Source: Bacillota bacterium
Lineage (GTDB): Bacteria > Bacillota > Clostridia > Acetivibrionales > Acetivibrionaceae
NCBI GenBank assembly: GCA_023421115.1
Contig: JAEZUI010000025.1
Coordinates: 1-64,000 of the forward strand
DNA: 64,000 bases
Reading direction: 5' to 3'
Shown here one piece after another: positions 43,473 to 52,466 of this stretch. Each line of letters begins with the position of its first letter. The first letter of the stretch is position 1. The position numbers and the translations under genes are program-made. Under the pieces are notes generated by a model. The model saw only the letters and a program-made list of their open reading frames with translations, was not told where the DNA came from and did not search any database.

Positions 43473-44765
43473 CTATCTTATACCATTTATCTTATCATAC
43501 AAACAAGTCCTCTGCCCCCTATCCCAATTCCTATAGAGTTCCTCAGCAATATCCGGCGGAAGAGGAAGAGACTTCAAATCATGCTTCTCAAAAAGCTCTA
43601 GTATATCCTCAGAGTACTTCTCACATATCCAACAATTACAGGCTTCTAAAAAACACTCCCTCATTTTCTTATAGATTTCTTCAAAGGGTTCATTTTGAAC
43701 ATTTCCAAATGATATATTGAGAAATTCACAGGGCTGAACATCACCTTTTGCATTTATATAAATCCTGTCTGTACCCCCTGCTGTACAACCAAACTGTTCT
43801 TCATCCTCTTCAATAATCTGAGCCGAAATACATGGATAGTCATTGTAGCTTTTATCTAAATTATACTTGTTTACTATATCTTTAACATGCTCGATATCAT
43901 CCTTTGAAAAATTTACAGCACCCTCTTTTAGAGCCCCCCCAGAAGGTTTCGGCTTAATTATCTGTATTATTGAAGCATTAAACTCCTTTGCTTTTTCCAT
44001 GATTTTTTCAAAATCGCCATTGTAAAAACTTTGCTTTGAAATACAAGAGTTAAATGCCACTGCTACACCTGCCTTGTGACAGATTTCAATTGCATCAACC
44101 ATAGTTCTCCAAGCATCTTCTTTTCCCATAAAATTGTTTAATTCTTCTTCATAGGGCGTATGGAGGGAAAACATAATTGCTGTTACATTAAGCTTTTTCA
44201 TTTCCTTAAGTCTATCTAGGGTAATGCCATATCCCGTAGAATTAACCCATATTTCCGATCGCTCATCAATTGCCTCACACACTTTTTTAAGTCTGTCATA
44301 GGTCAAAAAAGGATCTCCACCCTCAATATTAAAAAAAGCTATGCCTTTATCTTGAAGGGCTCTTACAACTTCAACAAGCTTATTTATATCCAAATCTTTT
44401 CCCTTATCATATTTCTGATAACAATAATTACAATTATACTTGCAGGCAGACGTTACGGATATTAATGCTACGGTGCAGGGAAGTTTTTCATCAAAGCAGC
44501 TAAACTTCTTACAGGCAGTATAGAACGCAGACAATGGAAAACCCGGGATATATAAGTCGATTCTTGTATTTCTTCCTATCTTTACAAACTTATTATGTTT
44601 TAACTTTGAGAGAAAATACAAAAGCCTTCTAAGAAATGCTATAAACCTTCTAAAACTCATTTTTCCCTTTAAAAACTCCGGCAGAAAGTGCATAAAAACA
44701 CCTAGTTTCACTCTTTGCAAAAAAACAGATTTTCCAACTCCCCGGATATTCGTAACTTTAATCAT
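43473..44765 (-). CDS. Radical SAM / SPASM-like protein
   Basis: This 430-residue enzyme has the radical SAM cluster motif CKYNCNYC (about residue 105) and the SAM-binding GGDPF segment. The C terminus is Cys-rich (FGCTAGG, VQPCEF, CNCWICEKY), which fits a SPASM/twitch domain holding an auxiliary cluster. SPASM enzymes modify peptides or small metabolites and sometimes lipids; the substrate here is unknown. It is the last gene of the minus-strand lipid/polyketide-like cluster, only 14 bases after the epimerase. ATG 44765 is chosen because AAGGTG lies six bases upstream; GTG 44774 is less likely. Confidence 0.85.
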   Translation of the reverse strand: MIKVTNIRGVGKSVFLQRVKLGVFMHFLPEFLKGKMSFRRFIAFLRRLLYFLSKLKHNKFVKIGRNTRIDLYIPGFPLSAFYTACKKFSCFDEKLPCTVALISVTSACKYNCNYCYQKYDKGKDLDINKLVEVVRALQDKGIAFFNIEGGDPFLTYDRLKKVCEAIDERSEIWVNSTGYGITLDRLKEMKKLNVTAIMFSLHTPYEEELNNFMGKEDAWRTMVDAIEICHKAGVAVAFNSCISKQSFYNGDFEKIMEKAKEFNASIIQIIKPKPSGGALKEGAVNFSKDDIEHVKDIVNKYNLDKSYNDYPCISAQIIEEDEEQFGCTAGGTDRIYINAKGDVQPCEFLNISFGNVQNEPFEEIYKKMRECFLEACNCWICEKYSEDILELFEKHDLKSLPLPPDIAEELYRNWDRGQRTCLYDKINGIR

Positions 44766-44779
44766 AATGTACACCTTCT

Positions 44780-45808
44780 TTAAATAAGTTTATTTCTTTT
44801 ATACCAATCAACAGTCTTTTGGATACCCTCTTCAATACTGTAAGTGCTTACAAAACCGAGTACTTCATCCGCTTTTTTAGTGGAGTATTCTATATTGTCA
44901 TAAAACATATTTACCCTTCCCCGTGTCAGCAAAGGTGGTTTTTTAATTCTAAACACCGTATAGAACAATTCCAAAAAGAAAGCAGCAGGATAGACTAAAG
45001 CTTTAGGCAAGCTCCTCGGTTTTCTGATTTGGGCTTTATCACAAAACACTTTATATATTTCATCCATAAACTGAACTTCTTTGTTTCCTATTATGAAAGA
45101 ATTTACTCCTTCAAGCTTCCTTTCATATGCAATTAAATAAGCCCTTGCAACATCCTTTGCATATATAACATGGAATTTATTCCTCTGTGAGCCTGGAAGC
45201 ATGGGCATTTCTTTTGCTGTCTTTAAATATTCATAAAAACCGGTATTAAACTCCCTCTCCCCATAAATCCATGCCGGTTCTAGTATTGTAACATTTAAAG
45301 CCTTTTCCTTTGCATACAAGATAGCTTTTTCCTTTCCTAAGGCTTTAGTATCCCTGTAATAATTCATACCGCATGGAAAAATAGCATCTAAAAAATAGCG
45401 GTAGTGGGAGTTATGTGGAGAATTTTCACTTTTAATACTATTAGAGTTTTCTTCACCGTATACCGATACGGAAGACGTTATTATAATGTCCTTAATTCCG
45501 TTTACTTCACAGGCTTTTAACACATTTTGAGTTCCTTGTACGTTTGTGTTGTAGAATTTTTTATAACTTCCCCAATCGCCTGATAATGCGGCCACATGTA
45601 TAACAAAATCATAGTTTTTAAAAATTCTAATCAAGCTTTCAAGGTCTTCTATATCGCCATACTCTAGTTTTACTGGCAACCCTTGAATGTTATCGAGTTT
45701 ACTGTTTTTCCTCACAAGGCATCCTGTCTTAATACCTTTGTCACAAAAGGCTTCAACAATATGACTTCCAACAAAACCTGTTCCACCTGTAATTAATACA
45801 TTACCCAT
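44780..45808 (-). CDS. NAD-dependent epimerase/dehydratase (extended SDR)
   Basis: This 342-residue protein has GGTGFVGSHIV (Rossmann Gly motif), YGDIEDLES, HVAALSGDW, SSVSVYGE and YRDTK (catalytic Tyr-Lys). Extended SDRs of this kind include 3-beta-hydroxysteroid-type dehydrogenases, HpnA-like enzymes and bacterial ceramide reductases. In this cluster I infer reduction or oxidation of a lipid ketone or alcohol. ATG 45808 follows AGGAG by seven bases; the frame is open to 45874 without support. It is separated from the ketosynthase by the MITE-like element. Confidence 0.85.
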   Translation of the reverse strand: MGNVLITGGTGFVGSHIVEAFCDKGIKTGCLVRKNSKLDNIQGLPVKLEYGDIEDLESLIRIFKNYDFVIHVAALSGDWGSYKKFYNTNVQGTQNVLKACEVNGIKDIIITSSVSVYGEENSNSIKSENSPHNSHYRYFLDAIFPCGMNYYRDTKALGKEKAILYAKEKALNVTILEPAWIYGEREFNTGFYEYLKTAKEMPMLPGSQRNKFHVIYAKDVARAYLIAYERKLEGVNSFIIGNKEVQFMDEIYKVFCDKAQIRKPRSLPKALVYPAAFFLELFYTVFRIKKPPLLTRGRVNMFYDNIEYSTKKADEVLGFVSTYSIEEGIQKTVDWYKRNKLI

Positions 45809-45924
45809 AATTTTTCTCCTAACACTATTGCTAAGGTGTTTCAAAAAATTCACGCGCTTATGACTTATAACCACTTCAATTAGGGGTACTACAATTTTAC
45901 GAACTAGAATTAAGGTTGCAACCT

Positions 45925-46134
45925 ACTCGTTTTAGTGTCAAACGACTCCATTACGTGACCTTCGCATAGAATCTGTAGCCTCAGCTTGATAATTCTCGCA
46001 CGCGTCTATGCGACCTCCTGTCGCGAGACGCTAAAAATGCCATCCGTGGCATTTTTGCTTCAAATTATCAAGCTTTCGGCAACAGATTCTAATGCTCAGG
46101 TCAAGTAATTGCGTCATTTGACACTAAAACAAGT
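45925..46134. mobile_element. MITE-like palindromic element with long terminal inverted repeats
   Basis: The left end (ACTCGTTTTAGTGTCAAA) and right end (TTTGACACTAAAACAAGT) are inverted copies. The similarity continues inward for about 70 bases on each side: GACTCCATTACGTGACCT against GACGCAATTACTTGACCT, then GAATCTGT-GCC and AGCTTGATAATT. The centre holds a separate perfect hairpin (AAAAATGCC / GGCATTTTT). The element is clearly more GC-rich than its surroundings and has no coding frame. No target duplication is obvious. It interrupts the spacing of an otherwise tight operon. Confidence 0.7.
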
Positions 46135-46166
46135 TTTCAATTTAATTAGGTTCGTTTTTAGCTGTT

Positions 46167-46319
46167 TTATTGGCATATCTTTTTTATATGAGAATTTACA
46201 TATTTTTTGGTTTTTGTAAAGTCCTTTTCTTCAATATATTCATTAATAAATATAGTTCCAACCCAATAAAATCTAATTTTTGAGAAAAACCCCATTGACC
46301 AGTTATTTTTTTGAATCAC
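46167..46319 (-). other. Short unassigned ORF
   Basis: Between the MITE-like element and the ketosynthase stop, a 50-codon frame begins at GTG 46319. Its residues include NNWSMGFFSKIRFYWVGTIF. It has plausible composition but no ribosome binding site. It could be the tail of a gene cut by the element or chance. Nothing else is seen in this gap. Confidence 0.2.
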
Positions 46320-46349
46320 CTAAAACTTTGCAATTGCCCTTCCTGATTG

Positions 46350-47621
46350 TCACTGTAATCGCTTAAGCATCAGAGCGCCATTATGACCTCCAAAACCATA
46401 GGATGCAGAAATTGCATTTTTAATTTCTGCATTGAGGGTTTGTTGTATCACGTTTAGATTGTCTATTGGTTCTTCTATTTTGCAGCCATGGACTATCGAT
46501 CTATCTATGGACATAGCTGTAACAGCCGCTTCTAAAGCTCCGCTTGCTCCTAAACTATGCCCTGTTATACCTTTTGTAACACCTATCAAAGGTTGATCTT
46601 CCTTATCTCCAAACACCTCTTTTAGAATCTTTGCTTCGATGGTATCATTTTGCTCGGTTCCTGTACCATGGGCGTTAAAATAGTCTATCTTCTGTCCACT
46701 AATAATATTATTCAAAAGCTCTGCTATTCTTTCCCCACTTTCATCTATTTGAACTATGTTATGAGCATCGCTATTACAGCTATATCCGCATATTTCTGCA
46801 TAAATGTGTGCTCCCCTCTTAATTGCAGACTCAAGCTCCTCCAATACTAAAATACAGCCTGCACCTTCATTAAATAAAAATCCACTGCGGTTTTTTGAAA
46901 AAGGCATAGGTGAACCGTTCTCGGATCTGGTCAAAGCTTTGAGCACATCAAAGCCTCGCATTATGGAACCGTGTTTTTCCTTCAGGCACTCAACACCACC
47001 GGATAAAACAACATTGGAATTTCCGTTTTTTATTCTCATATAGGCCTCACCTATGGCACATGTTCCGGATGCACATGAAGCATTTAACGTAAAACTCGCA
47101 CCCTTTATATTGAACAGAATAGATATCCAGGAAGCTATGGAATTAGGCATTGTTATGGGAATCACCATACGGTTGTATACGCTGTCTAATTGATGTTTTT
47201 CTAAAGTATCTTTATCCTTTGAAAAAACATGAGCAATATTTGAATTAAATGCCGTTTCTAAGCTGCTAAGGCCCACTCCTATAATTATATCTGCATATTC
47301 TAATTGTCCGACGCTAAAATACTTATCCGAGGGTATCACTTCAAAGTCTGCATCCTTTAGTGCAAGACTTGCCGCAGCTATTGCTATCTTTGCACCATCT
47401 CCCATAGCTTTTTCTATTGATGAAGGTATCTGATATTCTTTTAATTGCACCTGTGGCGCAGGAGTGTAATAGAGGGATTTAAAGCTGTAAATATCTTTAT
47501 ATTCCTTGGGTATTTCACAAATATTACTTTTTCCTATAAGAAGGTTGTTAAATAACTCTTCTTTTCCTGTTCCTAAACTTGTAACAGGCCCTATTCCCGT
47601 TATAACCACTCTTTTACTCAT
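46350..47621 (-). CDS. FabF-type beta-ketoacyl-ACP synthase
   Basis: This 423-residue thiolase-fold condensing enzyme has active-site Cys in NASCASGTCAIG, and His in AHGTGTEQND and in KGITGHSLGASG. It should extend an acyl-ACP with malonyl-ACP. Its divergence from housekeeping FabF (SCASGT instead of ACATG) and its neighbours (own ACP, PLP acyltransferase) point to a specialised pathway. No KS-beta/chain-length partner or malonyl transferase lies nearby. It starts five bases after the ThiL-like gene, with AAAGGAG about ten bases before the ATG. Confidence 0.9.
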   Translation of the reverse strand: MSKRVVITGIGPVTSLGTGKEELFNNLLIGKSNICEIPKEYKDIYSFKSLYYTPAPQVQLKEYQIPSSIEKAMGDGAKIAIAAASLALKDADFEVIPSDKYFSVGQLEYADIIIGVGLSSLETAFNSNIAHVFSKDKDTLEKHQLDSVYNRMVIPITMPNSIASWISILFNIKGASFTLNASCASGTCAIGEAYMRIKNGNSNVVLSGGVECLKEKHGSIMRGFDVLKALTRSENGSPMPFSKNRSGFLFNEGAGCILVLEELESAIKRGAHIYAEICGYSCNSDAHNIVQIDESGERIAELLNNIISGQKIDYFNAHGTGTEQNDTIEAKILKEVFGDKEDQPLIGVTKGITGHSLGASGALEAAVTAMSIDRSIVHGCKIEEPIDNLNVIQQTLNAEIKNAISASYGFGGHNGALMLKRLQ

Positions 47622-47625
47622 ATCT

Positions 47626-48630
47626 TTAATTCTCCTTTAGATACTTTATAAGACTTTTAATGTATTCCCTCATATCTTCAAAGCTTCTTGCACTAATGTT
47701 TAATTCCCCTAAGTTTATTTCTCTTTTCCCCTCAAATAGTACCATATTAGTCGGATCACACATTGTGCCTATACGATAGAATTTAAAACCTTTATTTTGT
47801 GCCTCGTCTAAAAATTTCTTTTCATCTGACTCTTTAACTGTGAACAAAAGCTCATACTCTCCACACTCTCCCAAAAGCATAAGGGCCTTTGGAATCGAGG
47901 CAATTTTTGATAAAATTATTCCTATCTTCACATAGGGAAGATTTCTAAGTATAAAGCCGGTTTTACTCATGTTACATAAATTTTTTATGCCGCTAAACAC
48001 TCCATCACTTGTATCTGTACAAGCTGTTGCATACTGGTTTATTAACTTTGCTTCCTTATTCCGCAGATTAAACAAAATGTTTAATCCCTTTGCCGCCTTT
48101 GATATCAATGGATTATCCGAATAAATATTCAAATAAGCTTCCAAATTACCGGCACCCACCTCACCGGTTATATAAATGGCATCCCCCTCCCTAGCACCAC
48201 TTCTTTTAAGGGGTTCTCCGTCATGCTCTCCTATGACCGTACCTGTATATCTCCAACACTTTGACTTGCCCATATCCCCACCGAGGAAAGCAACACCCGC
48301 CTTCTCTAAAACATCGGAAATACCCTGAGACATTCCTCTAATATATTTTTCATCCCAACAATCACAAACAACCATGCTATGAAGGTAAAAAACCGGCCTA
48401 CCACCCGCTGCAAATATATCACTAATACTCCCTAATGCCATATTCCAGCCTAAAGCATAGGCATCATGTTCTCTGAAATTGTCTTCCTGGGAAAACTCGT
48501 CAATATTGACAAGAAGTTTCCTGTCCCCTAAGTTTACTATCTCACAGTCACATTCAAATAAACTGTTTTCCTGAACCTCCGACTTTGGCATTATACTTGC
48601 CACTAAATTTATCAAATCTTTTTCATTCAT
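47626..48630 (-). CDS. ThiL / AIR-synthase-like protein
   Basis: This 334-residue protein of the PurM/ThiL/HypE/SelD superfamily is recognised from LGWNMALGSISDIFAAGGRP, VAFLGGDMGKSK and TACTDTSDGVF. Superfamily members bind ATP and transfer phosphate or activate carbonyl groups. True thiamine-phosphate kinase is unlikely in this lipid-like operon, so the substrate is unknown. The start is ATG 48630, five bases after the lipid-kinase stop; the longer frame to 48744 lies inside the kinase gene. Translation is probably coupled. Confidence 0.75.
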   Translation of the reverse strand: MNEKDLINLVASIMPKSEVQENSLFECDCEIVNLGDRKLLVNIDEFSQEDNFREHDAYALGWNMALGSISDIFAAGGRPVFYLHSMVVCDCWDEKYIRGMSQGISDVLEKAGVAFLGGDMGKSKCWRYTGTVIGEHDGEPLKRSGAREGDAIYITGEVGAGNLEAYLNIYSDNPLISKAAKGLNILFNLRNKEAKLINQYATACTDTSDGVFSGIKNLCNMSKTGFILRNLPYVKIGIILSKIASIPKALMLLGECGEYELLFTVKESDEKKFLDEAQNKGFKFYRIGTMCDPTNMVLFEGKREINLGELNISARSFEDMREYIKSLIKYLKEN

Positions 48631-48634
48631 CCTA

Positions 48635-49603
48635 TCAAACCTCACTAACAACATCCAATCCATCGGCTGCAACTTCAATACTACAAGGTAAAAACCCTGC
48701 CGGATCACCATCGAACTCAACTTCCGGATTAATACTGTTTCCACATATTTCTATTGTTTTTATATAATCAAGCTCTAAAATACCATTGTTTACTATCTTT
48801 TTTCCGCTATACATCTTTTTTACAACAGACAAACAATTTTTCAAACTCATATTTTTGACACAAAGTCTATACAAAAACCCATCACCTTGTTTAAGGGTAT
48901 TTTTCACCTTTATCCCCGACGCTATATAAAAGGATTTACCAATGGAAATGTTATGGGCTCTTTCAATTCGCTCGCGTTTTCCATCTGCAATCACATGAAA
49001 GTCACATGGTTTATAACAAAACAGTGTCTTAATAAGAGCAGTAAATGTACCCAAGTGATCTCCTAAAAAACTTCGTATCCCACCATTTGCTCTTCTTGCC
49101 AATTGAGCTCCAAGACCGATATTTGCACAACAGGCAAAATAACAGGTTTTGAAGAGATCATTATGATCCACAAATTTACCTTCGTATTCTTTCATAAACT
49201 CTTTAGCCAGAACTATTTTTCCAACCTGAATCTGTTGGCTATTATTTTGCAAAAGAACTTCTACAGCCTTTTTTACATCTGTTGGTATTCCATAACTTTT
49301 ACAAAAATCAGGACTTGTACCTGTATAAATAACTCCCATTTTTCCTATAGAGATTCTACTGCCGTCATCCTTATAAAAACCCGACAGCACCCCATTTATA
49401 GTGCCATCTCCTCCAACTGCTACAATTACATCATAGCCCTCTTCATTGGCAGTTTTTGAATATATAAAGGCATCCCCTAAAGAATGAGTAATTTTGTATT
49501 CATAATCCACCTTAGCACTATCTAGCAATTTAAAAATCCGCTCAAACAGCTTTTTTGATGTTCCACCTTTAGAACCGGGATTTAGAATAAAGAAGTATTT
49601 CAT
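48635..49603 (-). CDS. DAGK/sphingosine-kinase-family lipid kinase
   Basis: This 322-residue protein has the diacylglycerol-kinase catalytic motif VGGDGTINGV, an altered nucleotide loop (YTGTSPDFCKS where PLGTGNDFAR is usual) and the C-terminal EFDGDPAGFLP. Relatives phosphorylate diacylglycerol, sphingoid bases, ceramide or other lipid alcohols. It overlaps the PLP enzyme gene by four bases (ATGA) and is followed five bases later by the ThiL-like gene. I infer phosphorylation of the lipid made by this cluster. Confidence 0.85.
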   Translation of the reverse strand: MKYFFILNPGSKGGTSKKLFERIFKLLDSAKVDYEYKITHSLGDAFIYSKTANEEGYDVIVAVGGDGTINGVLSGFYKDDGSRISIGKMGVIYTGTSPDFCKSYGIPTDVKKAVEVLLQNNSQQIQVGKIVLAKEFMKEYEGKFVDHNDLFKTCYFACCANIGLGAQLARRANGGIRSFLGDHLGTFTALIKTLFCYKPCDFHVIADGKRERIERAHNISIGKSFYIASGIKVKNTLKQGDGFLYRLCVKNMSLKNCLSVVKKMYSGKKIVNNGILELDYIKTIEICGNSINPEVEFDGDPAGFLPCSIEVAADGLDVVSEV

Positions 49604-50778
49604 AATTCTCTTCCAATCTCATCTATCATTTCAGTAACTTTCTCAATGGTTTTTTGTGAAAGATTCGCACCGGCAATCAACCTCAATCTTCCCTCTTTTG
49701 GAGGAACTGATGGTTCTATAAAAGGTGTGGTCAATATTTTTTTATTATAAAAACTCTTTGCAAGCAGAATAGTTTTTAAGGAATCGCCTGTTTTGACCGA
49801 TATTATGGGAGCCTCCCCATTACACAAGTTAAAACCATTTAACAATAGACTATTTCTGATTGTATCCCTGTAACTCCATAACTTTTCGCTTAACTCTTCG
49901 AACTCCTTTTCTATAATAGTCAAAACCTCATCTACTGCACCCAACATAGCCGGGGCTATTCCAGTGGAATAGACGAGTTGAGGACAATAATACCTCAAAT
50001 ATTCAATAATGTCCTTGTTTCCCGAAATAATTCCTCCGGAAGATGCAATAGCCTTACCTAAAGAAGCTGTGTAAATACCTTTGAAATCTTCTATCCCACA
50101 TGCTTTTAAAACTCCTCTGCCACCTCTACCAATAACTCCTATACCATGGGAATCATCCACTATTGTTAAAGCGTTATACTTCATACCTAACTCATAAATT
50201 TCTTTCAGCGGTGCAATACTTCCCTCCGTGGAAAAAACAGATTCTGTAACTATAAATATCTGGCGATATTTTTCTGAGTTTTTAAGAATTTTTTCGAGAT
50301 GATCAATGTTGTTGTGTAAAAACGGTCTGATTTTGCATCCCACACACTTAATGCCCTCTATAAGCGAAGAGTGAGCATAGTGATCTACTAAAATCAAGTC
50401 TTCTTTGCCGCAAATAGCAGCAAACAAACCGTTATTTGCCTGATAGCAGGAGGGAAATATAATTGTATCTTCAAGTCCCACAAAAGAAGAAAGTTTTCGT
50501 TCAACATTTCTATACAATTCTATATAACCAGTAGCCACCGGTGTTCCACACAGCGAAGCCCCATACTTTTCAACGGCAGCAATTGCAGCCTTCTTTACTC
50601 TTTCATCTGCCCCAAGACCCAGATAGTTATTTGCTGCAAGATTTATATATTTTTCACCCTCAATAATTAAGGGATCGCCAAGGCCTGACCCAATACAATT
50701 ATAGTAAGGATTAAACCCTGCCTTATTTGCCAATTCTTTGTCCATTTTAAATCTTTCATAGAAAGTTTCTAAATACAT
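49600..50778 (-). CDS. AONS / serine-palmitoyltransferase-family PLP acyltransferase
   Basis: This 392-residue alpha-oxoamine synthase has the PLP Asp-His region (IVDDSHGIGVIGRGGRG) and Schiff-base Lys in TASLGKAIASSGG. The substrate loop is NNYLGL, and the C-terminal motif is PPKEGRLRL. The family condenses an amino acid with an acyl thioester, releasing CO2 to give an aminoketone (KBL, BioF, HemA, SPT, CqsA). With an ACP gene three bases upstream and a lipid kinase overlapping downstream, an SPT-like role making a long-chain aminoketone is more likely than biotin synthesis. No other bio genes are near. SD GGTGAG precedes ATG 50778. Confidence 0.88.
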   Translation of the reverse strand: MYLETFYERFKMDKELANKAGFNPYYNCIGSGLGDPLIIEGEKYINLAANNYLGLGADERVKKAAIAAVEKYGASLCGTPVATGYIELYRNVERKLSSFVGLEDTIIFPSCYQANNGLFAAICGKEDLILVDHYAHSSLIEGIKCVGCKIRPFLHNNIDHLEKILKNSEKYRQIFIVTESVFSTEGSIAPLKEIYELGMKYNALTIVDDSHGIGVIGRGGRGVLKACGIEDFKGIYTASLGKAIASSGGIISGNKDIIEYLRYYCPQLVYSTGIAPAMLGAVDEVLTIIEKEFEELSEKLWSYRDTIRNSLLLNGFNLCNGEAPIISVKTGDSLKTILLAKSFYNKKILTTPFIEPSVPPKEGRLRLIAGANLSQKTIEKVTEMIDEIGREL

Positions 50779-50780
50779 AC

Positions 50781-51026
50781 CTACTCACCTTCTTTTTCAG
50801 AAAAAACCAGTTTTATTTTATTTACTATATCGTCAACCGTTTCAATTCCAACAAAGTCATCTTCATTGATTTCTATTGAAAATTCGTCTTCCAATCCCGC
50901 AATTATCATTATCTTGTTGAATGAATCAGCTCCAAGATCGTCAACTAGTCTGCTTTTTATTGTAACTTCAAAATCCCCTTCTAAGTTCTCCCCAACAACT
51001 TTTAAAACTCTTTCCTCGATAGTCAT
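50781..51026 (-). CDS. Acyl carrier protein
   Basis: This 81-residue acidic protein has the phosphopantetheine site GADSFNKI, with Ser in DSF instead of the usual DSL. It is dedicated to the neighbouring PLP acyltransferase (gap of two bases) and ketosynthase by context. Start is ATG 51026 (TIEERVLKVV), with AAGGGG upstream; the frame is open to 51095 without support. Confidence 0.9.
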   Translation of the reverse strand: MTIEERVLKVVGENLEGDFEVTIKSRLVDDLGADSFNKIMIIAGLEDEFSIEINEDDFVGIETVDDIVNKIKLVFSEKEGE

Positions 51027-51139
51027 TTTAATTTCCCCTTCCCCTATTAAAAAGTACACTTTTAAGCTTCTAAACATAGGAACATTATTTTGCAATACAA
51101 AAAATACAAATCAAATTTCTCTAAATGCCAACTGACTGG

Positions 51140-52369
51140 TCATTTTTTAGAAACACCCCTATTCAAAGTTTTGTAACAATGTGTAACCTCCTCTGAATCG
51201 CACATTACCGCACAAACATTGCAATTTATACACTTCGAATCGTAATATTCATTGTCCATAAGCTTTACTACAAAATTCGGTTCACAAATAAAGGGTCTGC
51301 ACAAACTCACAAAATCAAAACTATGTTCTTCCACCAAACGCTTTATTTCTTCTCCTCTTCTAACTCCCCCCACATAAATTACAGGAATATCCGTTTCTTG
51401 TTTTGCAAGCTTTGCATATTCAAGATTATACAAAGGAGTAAAAGGCTCAAATTTTTGCTTTACAAAAGGATACACAAATGTCTTCCAAAGCATCTTGCCC
51501 ACTTTGCTATTTACTCGGTAAACAGGATTTTTTGACAATATAACCTCTAAAGGGATATCACCTCTGAATATATTTAAGGCATAGTCCATTGTCCCGTAGC
51601 TTACTTCAATTGCATCTACCTTTTTACCATCTAAAAATCTTATTAGTTCAATAAAATGTGCTGATTTAAATCTATTAAGATAATCATCACTTCCACTGAC
51701 TTTCACAAGTATTACAAATTCCTTATTACACCTTTTTCTGATACCGTCAATTATAAGTTCTAGGAACTTAGTTCCTAGCCCACTCTTTTTGTCAATTCCA
51801 AATTCATCACTTCTATTATTAATTGAAGGCAGTATAAACTGATGAATCAGATACCCGTGGGCACAATGAAGCTGTACACCGTCAAATCCTGCCCTTTGAG
51901 CATATAAAGCCGCTTCAACGAACTTATCAACCAGCTCATAGACCTGATTTGTATTAAGAACTTTTGGTTTTTCTCCAAAATAAAACGATTTTTTCTCCGA
52001 AACTCCAACTACAGGCATCCCGGTTTTAACAGTCTTTGTTTGCCTTCCTGTATGAGCTATCTGCATGAATATTTTGCAGTCATTTTGATGTGCAATATCG
52101 GTAACTTCTCTATAACATTCTGCTTTGTCACCTTTATCAATACCCGCCTGTCCGGGGTGCATAGCTTTACCTTCTTGGCCTACATATGAAAATCCGGTAA
52201 TTATCCCTCCAATTTCTCCTTTTGAAAGCTTTGAGTACAACTTTATATAATCCCTGTTGGGTCTTCCCTCTTCATTACACATTCCTTCAAAAGTAGCAGA
52301 CCTGATTATTCTGTTTTTTAGTACCAAATGCCCTATTCGAGCCTTTTCAAACACCTTGATTGCTCTCAC
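51140..52369 (-). CDS. Old Yellow Enzyme-type NADH:flavin oxidoreductase with Fe-S cysteines
   Basis: This 409-residue FMN TIM barrel has IGHLVLKNRI, AHTGRQTK, QLHCAHGYLIHQF and VIYVGGVRRGEE. A C-terminal cysteine motif (CINCNVCAVMC) would hold a 4Fe-4S cluster, as in 2,4-dienoyl-CoA reductases, but the FAD/NADPH domains of those enzymes are absent. It probably reduces an activated C=C bond of a pathway intermediate. The GTG at 52369 overlaps AAAGGAG, so the exact start is uncertain. An unusual ATC eight bases on, or GTG 52354, are alternatives. It is second in the cluster. Confidence 0.85.
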   Translation of the reverse strand: MRAIKVFEKARIGHLVLKNRIIRSATFEGMCNEEGRPNRDYIKLYSKLSKGEIGGIITGFSYVGQEGKAMHPGQAGIDKGDKAECYREVTDIAHQNDCKIFMQIAHTGRQTKTVKTGMPVVGVSEKKSFYFGEKPKVLNTNQVYELVDKFVEAALYAQRAGFDGVQLHCAHGYLIHQFILPSINNRSDEFGIDKKSGLGTKFLELIIDGIRKRCNKEFVILVKVSGSDDYLNRFKSAHFIELIRFLDGKKVDAIEVSYGTMDYALNIFRGDIPLEVILSKNPVYRVNSKVGKMLWKTFVYPFVKQKFEPFTPLYNLEYAKLAKQETDIPVIYVGGVRRGEEIKRLVEEHSFDFVSLCRPFICEPNFVVKLMDNEYYDSKCINCNVCAVMCDSEEVTHCYKTLNRGVSKK

Positions 52370-52466
52370 TCCTTTAGAAATAACGAACTGTATATATTAT
52401 CCTTGCTGCTTATCTATTGCCAATTTGCATCTCAACAAATCCACCTAAATTTACAGTTTTATCTCT

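Noticed and set aside
47626..48630. Calling this gene thiL (thiamine-monophosphate kinase)
   Set aside because: Only superfamily motifs are visible and the neighbours are lipid-like genes, so a thiamine role is not supported.
49600..50778. Calling this gene bioF
   Set aside because: No other biotin genes are nearby and the overlapping lipid kinase and dedicated ACP fit an SPT-like role better.
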